DNA of 64,000 bases from Hydractinia symbiolongicarpus (lineage: Eukaryota; Cnidaria; Hydrozoa; Anthoathecata; Hydractiniidae): NCBI RefSeq assembly GCF_029227915.1, contig NC_079876.1:37183828-37247827 (forward strand), in the 5' to 3' direction. The position numbers and the translations under genes were made by a program. Below the pieces are notes generated by a model. That model did not search any database. It was not told the DNA's origin and saw only the letters and a program-made list of their open reading frames with translations. Within the stretch, counting starts at the first letter, position 1. Each line of letters starts with the position of its first letter. This document shows positions 28,201-40,332 of this stretch, one piece after another.

Positions 28201-28884
28201 GGACCAATCCTAGCCGTTAGCGCGCGCTTAAGAAATAGAGACAGTTTCAAATACTACAATTCACTGACTTTGTAACGGCGTCAGTCCGTTTGAGTTTCAA
28301 CAGTTGGGTCACATATTCGTACCAACATGTATTTAGCGATATTTTTCTCATATTACTAAGTTACATCGCTTTTAACAGTGAAACGATTGACTGTGGGACT
28401 AAATTGAACTGATTTTGAACTGTGACCTTATAAATGCTATAAGTGAGTCAACTGGACTCCAACAAATATCATTCTTCTTAATTTGACGTAATTGCCGGAC
28501 TCAGCCATGGCACTGGGCGCTGTGGTAGCGCTTCATTTAAAAGTTTAAATAAATCAGTCATTTTTTACTGTGGGACCAATCCTAGCCGTTATTGCGCGCT
28601 GAAGAAATAGCGACAGTTTCAAAAACTACATTTTATTGACTTTCTAACGGTGTCAGTCCGTTTGGGTTTCAACGGTGGCGTCACATATTCGTACCAACAT
28701 GTATTTAGCGATATTTTTTTGATATTACTAGGTTGCATCGCTTTTAACAATGAAACGATTGACTGTGGGACTTAGTTGAACTAACTTTGGACTGTGACCT
28801 AATAAATGTGATAAATGAGAAAATTGGACTCCAAGAAATAACATTCTTCTCAATTTGACATGATTGCCGGAACTCAGCGATTAC
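25238..28884 (+). repeat. 3,647-bp ten-monomer repeat (A+B), copy 1
   Basis: All ten anchors are matched 3,647 bp later (25238 to 28885, 27049 to 30696, 28512 to 32159). Private variants follow the same phase: the A-form core is GGGTGCTG at 25583 and 29230, but GGGCGCTG at 27394 and 31041. GTGTCAGGCCG appears only near 26813 and 30461. So the pair A+B was copied as one block after A and B had diverged. Confidence 0.92.
28110..28740 (+). repeat. Form-B cassette of foreign subfamily monomers, copy 1
   Basis: These almost two monomers replace the A-form sequence of the unit. They carry GCGCGCTTAAGAAATAGAGAC, GAGTTTCAACAGTTGGG, AATGCTATAAGTGAG and GTTTGGGTTTCAACGGTGG. Those variants are otherwise typical of the 4.9-14.4 kb block (for example 5930, 9290-9500, 9720 and 11590). 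The first boundary also shows a one-base loss, GATTGCGGAACTC for GATTGCCGGAACTC. Insertion by exchange or conversion from the other subfamily is inferred. Confidence 0.8.
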
Positions 28885-31800
28885 ACTGGGCGCTGTGGTA
28901 GCACTTCATTTAAAAACTTAGATTAATAAGTCATTATCGCGCGCTGAAGAAATAGCGACAGTTTCAAAAACTACATTTCATTGACTTTCTAACGGTGTCA
29001 GTCCGTTTAAGTTACGACGGTTTGGTCGCATACTCGTACCAACATGTATTTAGCGCTATTTTTCTAATATTACTAGGTTGCATCGCTTTTAACTATGAAA
29101 CGATTGACTGTGGGACTTATTTGAACTAACTTTGGACTGTCACCTGATAAATGTGATAAAGGAGACAATTGGACTCCAAGAAATAACATTCTTCTTAATT
29201 TGACATGATTGCCGAAACTCAGCGATTACACTGGGTGCTGTGGTAGCGCTTCATTTAAAAATTTAGGTAAATAAGTCATGCTTTACTGTGGGACCAATCC
29301 TAGATGTTATCGCGCGCTGAAGAACTATCGACAGTTTCATAAACTACATTTCATTGACTTTCTAACGGTGTCAGTCCGTTTGAGTTACAACGGTTGGGTC
29401 ACATATTCGTATCAACATGTATTTAGCGATAATTTTGTTTAAAATTACTAGCTTGCATCGCTTTTAACAATGAAACAAATGATTGTGGGACTTAATTGAA
29501 CAAACTTTGGACTGTGACCTGATAAATGTGATAAATGAGACAATTGGACTCCAAGAAATAACATTCTTCTTAATTTGACGTGATTGCCAGAACTCAGCGA
29601 TTACACTGGGCGCTGTTGTAGCGCTTCATTTAAAAATTTAGATAAATAAGTCATCATTTACTGTGGAACCAATCCTATCCGTTATCGAGCGCTGAAGAAA
29701 TAGCGACAGTTTCAAAAACTACATTTTACTGACTTTCTAACGGTGTCAGTCCGTTTGAGTTACAACGGTTTGGTCACCTATTCGTACCAACATGTATTTA
29801 GCGCTATTTTTCTGATATTACTAAGTTGCATCGCTTTTAACTATGAAACGATTGACTGTGAGACTTAATTGAGCTAACTTTGGACTGTGACCTAATAAAT
29901 GTGATAAATGAGAAAATTGGACTCCAAGAAATAACATTCTTCTCAATTTGACATGATTGCCGGAACTCAGCGATTACACTGGGCGCTGTGGTAGCACTTC
30001 ATTTAAAAACTTAGATTAATAAGTCATTATCGTGCGCTGAAGAAATAGCGACAGTTTCAAAACTATATTTCATTGCCTTTCTAACGGTGTCAGTCCGTTT
30101 GAGTTACAACGGTTGGGTCACATATTCGTACCAAGATGTACTTAGCGATATTTTTCTCATATTACTAGGTTGCATCGCTTTTAACAATGAAAGGATTGAC
30201 TGTGGTACTTATTTGAACTAACCTTGGACTGTGACCTAATAAATGTGATAAATGAGAAAATTGGACTCCAAGAAATAACATTCTTCTTAATTTGACATGA
30301 TTGCCGGAACTCAGCGATTACACTGGGCGCTGTGGTAGCACTTCATTTAAAAACTTAGATTAATAAGTCATTTTTTAATGTGGGACCAATCCCAGCCGTT
30401 ATCGCGCGCTGAAGAAATAGCGACAGTTTCAAAAACTACATTTTATAGATTTTCTAATGGTGTCAGGCCGTTTGAGTTACAACGGTTGGGTCACATATTC
30501 GTACCAACATGTATTTAGCGATATTTTTTTTGATATTACTAGGTTGCATCGCTTTTAACAATGAAACGATTGACTGTGGGACTTAGTTGAACTAACTTTG
30601 GACTGTGACCTAATAAATGTGATAAATGAGAAAATTGGACTCCAAGAAATAACATTCTTCTCAATTTGACATGATTGCCGGAACTCAGCGATTACACTGG
30701 GCGCTGTGGTAGCACTTCATTTAAAAACTTAGATTAATAAGTCATTATCGCGCGCTGAAGAAATAGCGACAGTTTCAAAAACTACATTTCATTGACTTTC
30801 TAACGGTGTCAGTCCGTTTAAGTTACGACGGTTTGGTCGCATACTCGTACCAACATGTATTTAGCGCTATTTTTCTAATATTACTAGGTTGCATCGCTTT
30901 TAACTATGAAACGATTGACTGTGGGACTTATTTGAACTAACTTTGGACTGTCACCTGATAAATGTGATAAAGGAGACAATTGGACTCCAAGAAATAACAT
31001 TCTTCTTAATTTGACATGATTGCCGAAACTCAGCGATTACACTGGGCGCTGTGGTAGCGCTTCATTTAAAAATTTAGGTAAATAAGTCATGCTTTACTGT
31101 GGGACCAATCCTAGATGTTATCGCGCGCTGAAGAACTATCGACAGTTTCATAAACTACATTTCATTGACTTTCTAACGGTGTCAGTCCGTTTGAGTTACA
31201 ACGGTTGGGTCACATATTCGTATCAACATGTATTTAGCGATAATTTTGTTTAAAATTACTAGCTTGCATCGCTTTTAACAATGAAACAAATGATTGTGGG
31301 ACTTAATTGAACAAACTTTGGACTGTGACCTGATAAATGTGATAAATGAGACAATTGGACTCCAAGAAATAACATTCTTCTTAATTTGACGTGATTGCCA
31401 GAACTCAGCGATTACACTGGGCGCTGTTGTAGCGCTTCATTTAAAAATTTAGATAAATAAGTCATCATTTACTGTGGAACCAATCCTATCCGTTATCGAG
31501 CGCTGAAGAAATAGCGACAGTTTCAAAAACTACATTTTACTGACTTTCTAACGGTGTCAGTCCGTTTGAGTTACAACGGTTTGGTCACCTATTCGTACCA
31601 ACATGTATTTAGCGCTATTTTTCTGATATTACTAAGTTGCATCGCTTTTAACTATGAAACGATTGACTGTGAGACTTAATTGAGCTAACTTTGGACTGTG
31701 ACCTAATAAATGTGATAAATGAGAAAATTGGACTCCAAGAAATAACATTCTTCTCAATTTGACATGATTGCGGAACTCAGCGATTACACTGGGCGCTGTG

Positions 31801-32400
31801 GTGGCACTTCTTTAAACACTTAGATTAGTAAGTCATTTTTTACTGTGGGACCAATCCTAGCCGTTAGCGCGCGCTTAAGAAATAGAGACAGTTTCAAATA
31901 CTACAATTCACTGACTTTGTAACGGCGTCAGTCCGTTTGAGTTTCAACAGTTGGGTCACATATTCGTACCAACATGTATTTAGCGATATTTTTCTCATAT
32001 TACTAAGTTACATCGCTTTTAACAGTGAAACGATTGACTGTGGGACTAAATTGAACTGATTTTGAACTGTGACCTTATAAATGCTATAAGTGAGTCAACT
32101 GGACTCCAACAAATATCATTCTTCTTAATTTGACGTAATTGCCGGACTCAGCCATGGCACTGGGCGCTGTGGTAGCGCTTCATTTAAAAGTTTAAATAAA
32201 TCAGTCATTTTTTACTGTGGGACCAATCCTAGCCGTTATTGCGCGCTGAAGAAATAGCGACAGTTTCAAAAACTACATTTTATTGACTTTCTAACGGTGT
32301 CAGTCCGTTTGGGTTTCAACGGTGGCGTCACATATTCGTACCAACATGTATTTAGCGATATTTTTTTGATATTACTAGGTTGCATCGCTTTTAACAATGA
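28885..32400 (+). repeat. 3,647-bp ten-monomer repeat (A+B), copy 2
   Basis: Phase-matched copy of the preceding block. The rare TCAGCCATGGCACTGGGC at 32148 corresponds to 28501. Similarity ends near 32400: after the shared GATTGACTGTGGGACTTA the downstream sequence is TTGAAC...CTGATAAATG, where copy 1 reads GTTGAAC...CTAATAAATG. Confidence 0.9.
31757..32387 (+). repeat. Form-B cassette of foreign subfamily monomers, copy 2
   Basis: Same cassette 3,647 bp downstream of the first, with the same one-base loss (GATTGCGGAACTC) at its left boundary and the same CCATGG variant. It was therefore duplicated as part of the ten-monomer block rather than acquired twice. Confidence 0.8.
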
Positions 32401-32640
32401 AACGATTGACTGTGGGACTTAATTGAACTAACTTTGGACTGTGACCTGATAAATGTGATAAATGAGACAATTGGACTCTAAGAAATAACATTCTTCTTAA
32501 TTTGTCGGGATTGCCGGAACTCAGCGATTACACTGGGCGCTGAGGTATCGCTTCATTTAAAAATTTAGATAAATAAGTCATTCTTCACTGTGAGACCAAT
32601 CCTAGCCGTTATCGCGCGCTGAAGAAATATCGACAGTTTC
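32400..32640 (+). repeat. Transition between the two ten-monomer repeats
   Basis: Contains GGACTCTAAG and GCTGAGGTATCGCTTC, variants of the 4.9-14.4 kb block, followed by TTCACTGTGAGACC, which resembles the 2-5 kb block. No complete unit can be assigned here. Confidence 0.6.
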
Positions 32641-35600
32641 ATAAACTACATTTCATTGACTTTCTAACGGTGCCAGTCCGTTTGAGTTACAATGGTTGGG
32701 TCACATATTCGTACCAACATGTATTTAGCGATATTTTTTGATATTACTAGGTTGTATCGCTTTTAACAATGAAACGATTGACTGTGGGACTTAATTGAAC
32801 TAACTGTGGACTGTGACCTAATAAATGTGATAAATGAGAAAATTGGACTCCAAGAAATAACATTCTTCTCAATTTGACATGATTGCCTGAACTCAGCGAA
32901 TACACTTGGCGCTGTGGTAGCACTTCATTTAAAAACTTAGATTAATAAGTCATTATCGCGCGCTGAAGAAATAGCGACAGTTTCAAAAACTACATTTCAT
33001 TGCCTTTCTAACGGTGTCAGTCCGTTTGAGTTACAACGGTTGGGTCACATATTCGTACCAACATGTACTTAGCGATATTTTTCTCATATTACAAGGTTGC
33101 ATCGCTTTTAACAGTGAAACGATTGACTGTGGGACTAAATTGAACTAACTTTCTACTGTGACCTGATAAATGTGATAAATGAGACAATTGGACTCCAAGA
33201 AATAACATTCTTCTTAATTTGACGTGATTGCCGGAACTCAGCGATTACACTGGGCGCTGTGCTAGCGCTTCAATAAAAAATTAAGATAAAAAAGTCATTC
33301 TTTACTGTGGGACCAATCCTAGACGTTATCGCGCGCTGAAGAAATATCGACAGTTTCAAAAACTACATTTCATTGATTTTCTAACGGTGTCAGTCCGTTT
33401 GAGTTACAACGGTTGGGTCACATATTCGTACCAACATGTATTTAGCGATATTTTTTTTGATATTACTAGGTTGCATCGCTTTTAACAATGAAACGAATTA
33501 CAGTGGGATTTAATTAAACTAACTTTCTACTGTGACCTGATAAATGTGATAAATAAGACAATTGGACTCCAAGAAATAACATTCTTCTTAATTTGACGTG
33601 ATTGCCGGAACTCACGATTACACTGGGCGCTGTGCTAGCGCTTCATTTAAAAATGTAGATAAATAAGTCCTTCTTTAGTGTGGGACCAATCCTAAACGTT
33701 ATCGCGCGCTGAAGAACTATCGACAGTTTCATAAACTACATTTCATTGACTTTCTAACGGTGTCAGTCCGTTTGAGTTACAACGGTTGGGTAACATGTTC
33801 GTACCAACATGTATTTAGCGATATTTTTTTTATATTACTATCTTGCATCGGTTTTAACAATGAAACGAATGACTGTGGGACTTAATTGAACTAACTTTGG
33901 ACTGTTACCTGATAAATGTGATAAATGAGACCATTGGACTCCAAGAAATAACATTCTTCTTAATTTGACATGATTGCCGAAACTCAGCGATTGCACTGGG
34001 CGCTGTGGTAGCGCTTCAATTAAAAATTAAGATAAAAAAGTCATTATTTACTGTGGCACAAATACTAGCCGTTAACGCGCGCTGAAGAAATATCGACAGT
34101 TTCAAAAACTACATTTCATTGACTTTCTAACGGTGTCAGTGCGTTTGAGTTACAACGGTTGGGTCACAAATTCGTACCAACATGTATTTAGCGATATTTT
34201 TTTTGATATTACTAGGTTGCATCGCTTTTAACAATGAAACGAATTACAGTGGGATTTAATTAAACTAACTTTCTACTGTGACCTGATAAATGTGATAAAT
34301 GAGACAATTGGACTCCAAGAAATAACATTCTTCTTAATTTGACGTGATTGCCGGAACTCAGCGATTACACTGGGCGCTGTGCTAGCGCTGCAATTAAAAA
34401 TTAAGATAAAAAAGTCATTTTTTACTGTGGGACCAATCCTAGACGTTATCGCGCGGTGAAGAAATATCGACAGTTTCAAAAACTATATTTCATAAATTTT
34501 CTAACGGTGTCAGTCCGTTTGAGTTACAACGGTTGGGTCACATATTCGTACCAACATGTATTTAGCGATATTTTTTTTGATATTACTAGGTTGCATCGCT
34601 TTTAACAATGAAACGAATTACAGTGGGATTTAATTAAACTAACTTTCTACTGTGACCTGATAAATGTGATAAATGAGACAATTGGACTCCAAGAAATAAC
34701 ATTCTTCTTAATTTGACGTGATTGCCGGAACTCACGATTACACTGGGCGCTGTGTTAGCGCTTCATTTTCAAAATGTAGATAAATAAGTCATTCTTTAGT
34801 GTGGGACCAATCCTAAACGTTATCGCGCGCTGAAGAACTATCGACAGTTTCATAAACTACATTTCATTGACTTTCTAACGGTGTCAGTCCGTTTGAGTTA
34901 CAACGGTTGGGTCACATGTTCGTACCAACATGTATTTAGCGATATTTTTTTTATATTACTATCTTGCATCGGTTTTAACAATGAAACGAATGACTGTGGG
35001 ACTTAATTGAACTAACTTTGGACTGTTACCTGATAAATGTGATAAATGAGACCATTGGACTCCAAGAAATAACATCCTTCTTAATTTGACATGATTGCCG
35101 AAACTCAGCGATTGCACTGGGCGCTGTGGTAGCGCTTCAATTAAAAATTAAGATAAAAAAGTCATTATTTACTGTGGGACAAATACTAGCCGTTATCGCG
35201 CGCTGAAGAAATATCGACAGTTTCAAAAACTACATTTCATTGACTTTCTAACGGTGTCAGTGCGTTTGAGTTACAACGGTTGGGTCACAAATTCGTACCA
35301 ACATGTATTTAGCGATATTTTTTTTGATATTACTAAGTTGCATCGCTTTTAACAATGAAACGAATTACAGTGGGATTTAATTGAACTAACTTTGGAATGT
35401 TACCTGATAAATGTGATAATTGAGACCATTTGACTCCAAGAAATAACATTCTTCTTAATTTGACGTGATTGCCGAAACTCAGCGATTGCACTGGGCGCTG
35501 TGGTAGCGCTTCAATTAAGATTTAAGATAAAAAAGTCATTCTTTACTGTAAGACCAATCCTAGCCGTTATCGCGCTCTGAAGAAATATCGACAGTTTCAA

Positions 35601-36344
35601 AAACTACATTTCATTGACTTTCAAACGGTGTCAGTCCGTTTGAGTTACAACGGTTGGGTCACATATTCGTACCAACATGTATTTAGCGATATTTTTTTTG
35701 ATATTACTAGGTTGCATCGCTTTTAACAATGAAACGAATTACAGTGGGATTTAATTAAACTTACTTTGGACTGTGACCTGATAAATGTGATAAATGAGAC
35801 AATTGGACTCCAAGAAATAACATTCTTCTTAATTTGACGTGATTGCCGGAACTCAGGGATTACACTGGGCGCTGTGCTAGCGCTTCAATTAAAAATTAAG
35901 ATAAAAAAGTCATTCTTTACTGTGGGACCAATCCTATCCGTTATCGCGCGCTGAAGTAATAGCGATAGTTTCAAAAACTACATTTCATTGACTTTGTAGC
36001 GGTGTCACTCCGTTTGAGTTACAACGGTTGGGTCACATATTGGTAACAACATGTATTTAGCGATATTTATCTGATATTACTAGGTTGCATCGCTTTTAAC
36101 TATGAAACGATTGACTGTGGGACTTAATTGAACTAACTTTGGACTGTCACCTGATAAATGTGATAAAGGAGACAATTGGACTCCAAGAAATAACATTCTT
36201 CTCAATTTGACATGATTGCCGAAACTCAGCGATTACACTGGGCGCTGTGGTAGCGCTTCATTTAAAAATTTAGATAAATAAGTCATGCTTTACTGTGGGA
36301 CAAATCCTAGACGTTATCGCGCGCTGAAGAACTATCGACAGTTT
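32640..36344 (+). repeat. 3,704-bp ten-monomer higher-order unit, copy 1
   Basis: Ten anchors from 32904 to 36237 recur at 36609 to 39941, offsets 3704-3705 bp. Rare shared variants include GATTGCCTGAACTCAGCGAA (32881 and 36586), GTGTCAGTGCGTTTGAG, GGTCACAAATTCG and ATTGGTAACAACATG. The unit contains one short monomer (32904 to 33249). It also holds an internal three-monomer duplication: ATCTTGCATCGGTTTTAAC at 33840 recurs at 34961, a step of 1,121 bp. Confidence 0.92.
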
Positions 36345-39300
36345 GATAAACTACATTTCATTGACTTTCTAACGGTGCCAGTCCGTTTGAGTTACAACGG
36401 TTGGGTCACATATTCGTACCAACATGTACTTAGCGATATTTTTTGATATTACTAGGTTGTATCGCTTTTAACAATGAAACGATTGACTGTGGGACTTAAT
36501 TGAACTAACTGTGGACTGTGACTTAATAAATGTAATAAATCAGAAGATTGGACTCCAAGAAATAACATTCTTCTCAATTTGACATGATTGCCTGAACTCA
36601 GCGAATACACTTGGCGCTGTGGTAGCACTTCATTTAAAAACTTAGATTAATAAGTCATTATCGCGCGCTGAAGAAATAGCGACAGTTTCAAAAACTACAT
36701 TTCATTGCCTTTCTAACGGTGTCAGTCCGTTTGAGTTACAACGGTTGGGTCACATATTCGTACCAACATGTACTTAGCGATATTTTTCTCATATTACAAG
36801 GTTGCATCGCTTTTAACAGTGAAACGATTGACTGTGGGACTAAATTGAACTAACTTTCTACTGTGACCTGATAAATGTGATAAATGAGACAATTGGACTC
36901 CAAGAAATAACATTCTTCTTAATTTGACGTGATTGCCGGAACTCAGCGATTACACTGGGCGCTGTGCTAGCGCTTCAATAAAAAATTAAGATAAAAAAGT
37001 CATTCTTTACTGTGGGACCAATCCTAGACGTTATCGCGCGCTGAAGAAATATCGACAGTTTCAAAAACTACATTTCATTGATTTTCTAACGGTGTCAGTC
37101 CGTTTGAGTTACAACGGTTGGGTCACATATTCGTACCAACATGTATTTAGCGATATTTTTTTGATATTACTAGGTTGCATCGCTTTTAACAATGAAACGA
37201 ATTACAGTGGGATTTAATTAAACTAACTTTCTACTGTGACCTGATAAATGTGATAAATAAGACAATTGGACTCCAAGAAATAACATTCTTCTTAATTTGA
37301 CGTGATTGCCGGAACTCACGATTACACTGGGCGCTGTGCTAGCGCTTCATTTAAAAATGTAGATAAATAAGTCCTTCTTTAGTGTGGGACCAATCCTAAA
37401 CGTTATCGCGCGCTGAAGAACTATCGACAGTTTCATAAACTACATTTCATTGACTTTCTAACGGTGTCAGTCCGTTTGAGTTACAACGGTTGGGTAACAT
37501 GTTCGTACCAACATGTATTTAGCGATATTTTTTTTATATTACTATCTTGCATCGGTTTTAACAATGAAACGAATGACTGTGGGACTTAATTGAACTAACT
37601 TTGGACTGTTACCTGATAAATGTGATAAATGAGACCATTGGACTCCAAGAAATAACATTCTTCTTAATTTGACATGATTGCCGAAACTCAGCGATTGCAC
37701 TGGGCGCTGTGGTAGCGCTTCAATTAAAAATTAAGATAAAAAAGTCATTATTTACTGTGGCACAAATACTAGCCGTTAACGCGCGCTGAAGAAATATCGA
37801 CAGTTTCAAAAACTACATTTCATTGACTTTCTAACGGTGTCAGTGCGTTTGAGTTACAACGGTTGGGTCACAAATTCGTACCAACATGTATTTAGCGATA
37901 TTTTTTTTGATATTACTAGGTTGCATCGCTTTTAACAATGAAACGAATTACAGTGGGATTTAATTAAACTAACTTTCTACTGTGACCTGATAAATGTGAT
38001 AAATGAGACAATTGGACTCCAAGAAATAACATTCTTCTTAATTTGACGTGATTGCCGGAACTCAGCGATTACACTGGGCGCTGTGCTAGCGCTGCAATTA
38101 AAAATTAAGATAAAAAAGTCATTTTTTACTGTGGGACCAATCCTAGACGTTATCGCGCGCTGAAGAAATATCGACAGTTTCAAAAACTATATTTCATTGA
38201 TTTTCTAACGGTGTCAGTCCGTTTGAGTTACAACGGTTGGGTCACATATTCGTACCAACATGTATTTAGCGATATTTTTTTTGATATTACTAGGTTGCAT
38301 CGCTTTTAACAATGAAACGAATTACAGTGGGATTTAATTAAACTAACTTTCTACTGTGACCTGATAAATGTGATAAATGAGACAATTGGACTCCAAGAAA
38401 TAACATTCTTCTTAATTTGACGTGATTGCCGGAACTCACGATTACACTGGGCGCTGTGTTAGCGCTTCATTTTCAAAATGTAGATAAATAAGTCATTCTT
38501 TAGTGTGGGACCAATCCTAAACGTTATCGCGCGCTGAAGAACTATCGACAGTTTCATAAACTACATTTCATTGACTTTCTAACGGTGTCAGTCCGTTTGA
38601 GTTACAACGGTTGGGTCACATGTTCGTACCAACATGTATTTAGCGATATTTTTTTTATATTACTATCTTGCATCGGTTTTAACAATGAAACGAATGACTG
38701 TGGGACTTAATTGAACTAACTTTGGACTGTTACCTGATAAATGTGATAAATGAGACCATTGTACTCCAAGAAATAACATCCTTCTTAATTTGACATGATT
38801 GCCGAAACTCAGCGATTGCACTGGGCGCTGTGGTAGCGCTTCAATTAAAAATTAAGATAAAAAAGTCATTATTTACTGTGGGACAAATACTAGCCGTTAT
38901 CGCGCGCTGAAGAAATATCGACAGTTTCAAAAACTACATTTCATTGACTTTCTAACGGTGTCAGTGCGTTTGAGTTACAACGGTTGGGTCACAAATTCGT
39001 ACCAACATGTATTTAGCGATATTTTTTTTGATATTACTAAGTTGCATCGCTTTTAACAATGAAACGAATTACAGTGGGATTTAATTGAACTAACTTTGGA
39101 ATGTTACCTGATAAATGTGATAATTGAGACCATTTGACTCCAAGAAATAACATTCTTCTTAATTTGACGTGATTGCCGAAACTCAGCGATTGCACTGGGC
39201 GCTGTGGTAGCGCTTCAATTAAGATTTAAGATAAAAAAGTCATTCTTTACTGTAAGACCAATCCTAGCCGTTATCGCGCTCTGAAGAAATATCGACAGTT

Positions 39301-39890
39301 TCAAAAACTACATTTCATTGACTTTCAAACGGTGTCAGTCCGTTTGAGTTACAACGGTTGGGTCACATATTCGTACCAACATGTATTTAGCGATATTTTT
39401 TTTGATATTACTAGGTTGCATCGCTTTTAACAATGAAACGAATTACAGTGGGATATAATTAAACTTACTTTGGACTGTGACCTGATAAATGTGATAAATG
39501 GGACAATTGGACTCCAAGAAATAACATTCTTCTTAATTTGACGTGATTGCCGGAACTCAGGGATTACACTGGGCGCTGTGCTAGCGCTTCAATTAAAAAT
39601 TAAGATAAAAAAGTCATTCTTTACTGTGGGACCAATCCTATCCGTTATCGCGCGCTGAAGTAATAGCGATAGTTTCAAAAACTACATTTCATTGACTTTG
39701 TAGCGGTGTCACTCCGTTTGAGTTACAACGGTTGGGTCACATATTGGTAACAACATGTATTTAGCGATATTTATCTGATATTACTAGGTTGCATCGCTTT
39801 TAACTATGAAACGATTGACTGTGGGACTTAATTGAACTAACTTTGGACTGTCACCTGATAAATGTGATAAAGGAGACAATTGGACTCCAA
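36345..39890 (+). repeat. 3,704-bp ten-monomer higher-order unit, copy 2
   Basis: Near-identical to copy 1. In the parts compared I saw only scattered single-base changes: GCGCGGTGAAG near 34451 against GCGCGCTGAAG here, TTGGACTCC against TTGTACTCC near 38760, GGGATTTAATT against GGGATATAATT near 39450, and a T run one base shorter near 37155. Similarity fades near 39890, where copy 1 has ATTCTTCTCAATTTGACATG and this copy has ATCCTTCTTAATTTGACATA. Confidence 0.9.
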
Positions 39891-40317
39891 GAAATAACAT
39901 CCTTCTTAATTTGACATAATTGCCGAAACTCAGCGTTTACACTGGGCGCTGTGGTAGCGCTTCATTTAAGAATTAAGCTAAAAAAAGTCATTTTTGTACT
40001 GTGGACCAATCCTAGCCGTTAGCGCGCGCTGAAGAAATAGAGACAGTTTTAAAACTACATCTTATTGACCTTGTAGCAGTGTCAGTCCGTTTGAGTTACA
40101 ACGGTTGGGTCACATATTCGTACCAACATGTATTTAGCGATACTTATCTGATATTACTAGGTTGCATCGCTTTTAACAGTGAAACGATTTACTGTGGGAC
40201 TTAACTGAACTAACTTTGGACTGTGACCTGATAAATGTGATAAATGAGAAAATTGGACTCCAACAAATAACATTCTTCTTAATTTGACGTGATTGCCGGA
40301 CTCAGCGATTACACTGG

Positions 40318-40332
40318 GCGCTGTGGTAGCGC
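40318..40332. other. Conserved hairpin next to the core (example copy)
   Basis: GCGCT-GTGGT-AGCGC is a perfect 5-bp inverted repeat with a 5-base loop, immediately inside the core. It is kept in most monomers, including those with loops GTTGT or GTGCT. It is broken by one base in the many copies with AGCAC instead of AGCGC. A role in binding, cruciform formation or RNA folding is possible but not shown. Confidence 0.6.

Larger units (their letters stand above)
24440..32400 (+). repeat. Five-monomer higher-order array with alternating A and B forms
   Basis: CAGTCCGTTTAAGTTACGAC starts at 25352 (its TCAGTCC at 25351), with equivalents at 27162, 28998 and 30809. The steps are 1811, 1836 and 1811 bp. 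Anchors give four complete five-monomer units beginning at 25238, 27049, 28885 and 30696, preceded by a partial unit from about 24440. Units 1 and 3 (form A) end in spacings 373, 344 and 374; units 2 and 4 (form B) end in 372, 371 and 373. Most of the unit is common to A and B, while the last part differs completely (see the cassette entries). Confidence 0.92.
14439..36953 (+). repeat. Zone holding all 17 short (344-347 bp) monomers
   Basis: Short monomers start at anchors 14439, 15157, 16622, 18087, 21271, 22738, 23082, 23802, 24521, 25238, 26331, 27049, 28885, 29978, 30696, 32904 and 36609. In each, the segment between AAGTCATT and AT(C/T)GCGCGCTGAAG is missing. That segment holds the T run, ACTGTGGGACCAATCC and the following (A/C)GCCGTT, about 29 bp. 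The junction reads AAGTCATTATCGCGCGCTG (first seen at 14482-14500, with TTG in place of TCG). The breakpoints share T/A bases, so they cannot be placed exactly. A single founding deletion copied by amplification is the simplest reading. Full-length monomers are interspersed throughout. Confidence 0.92.
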
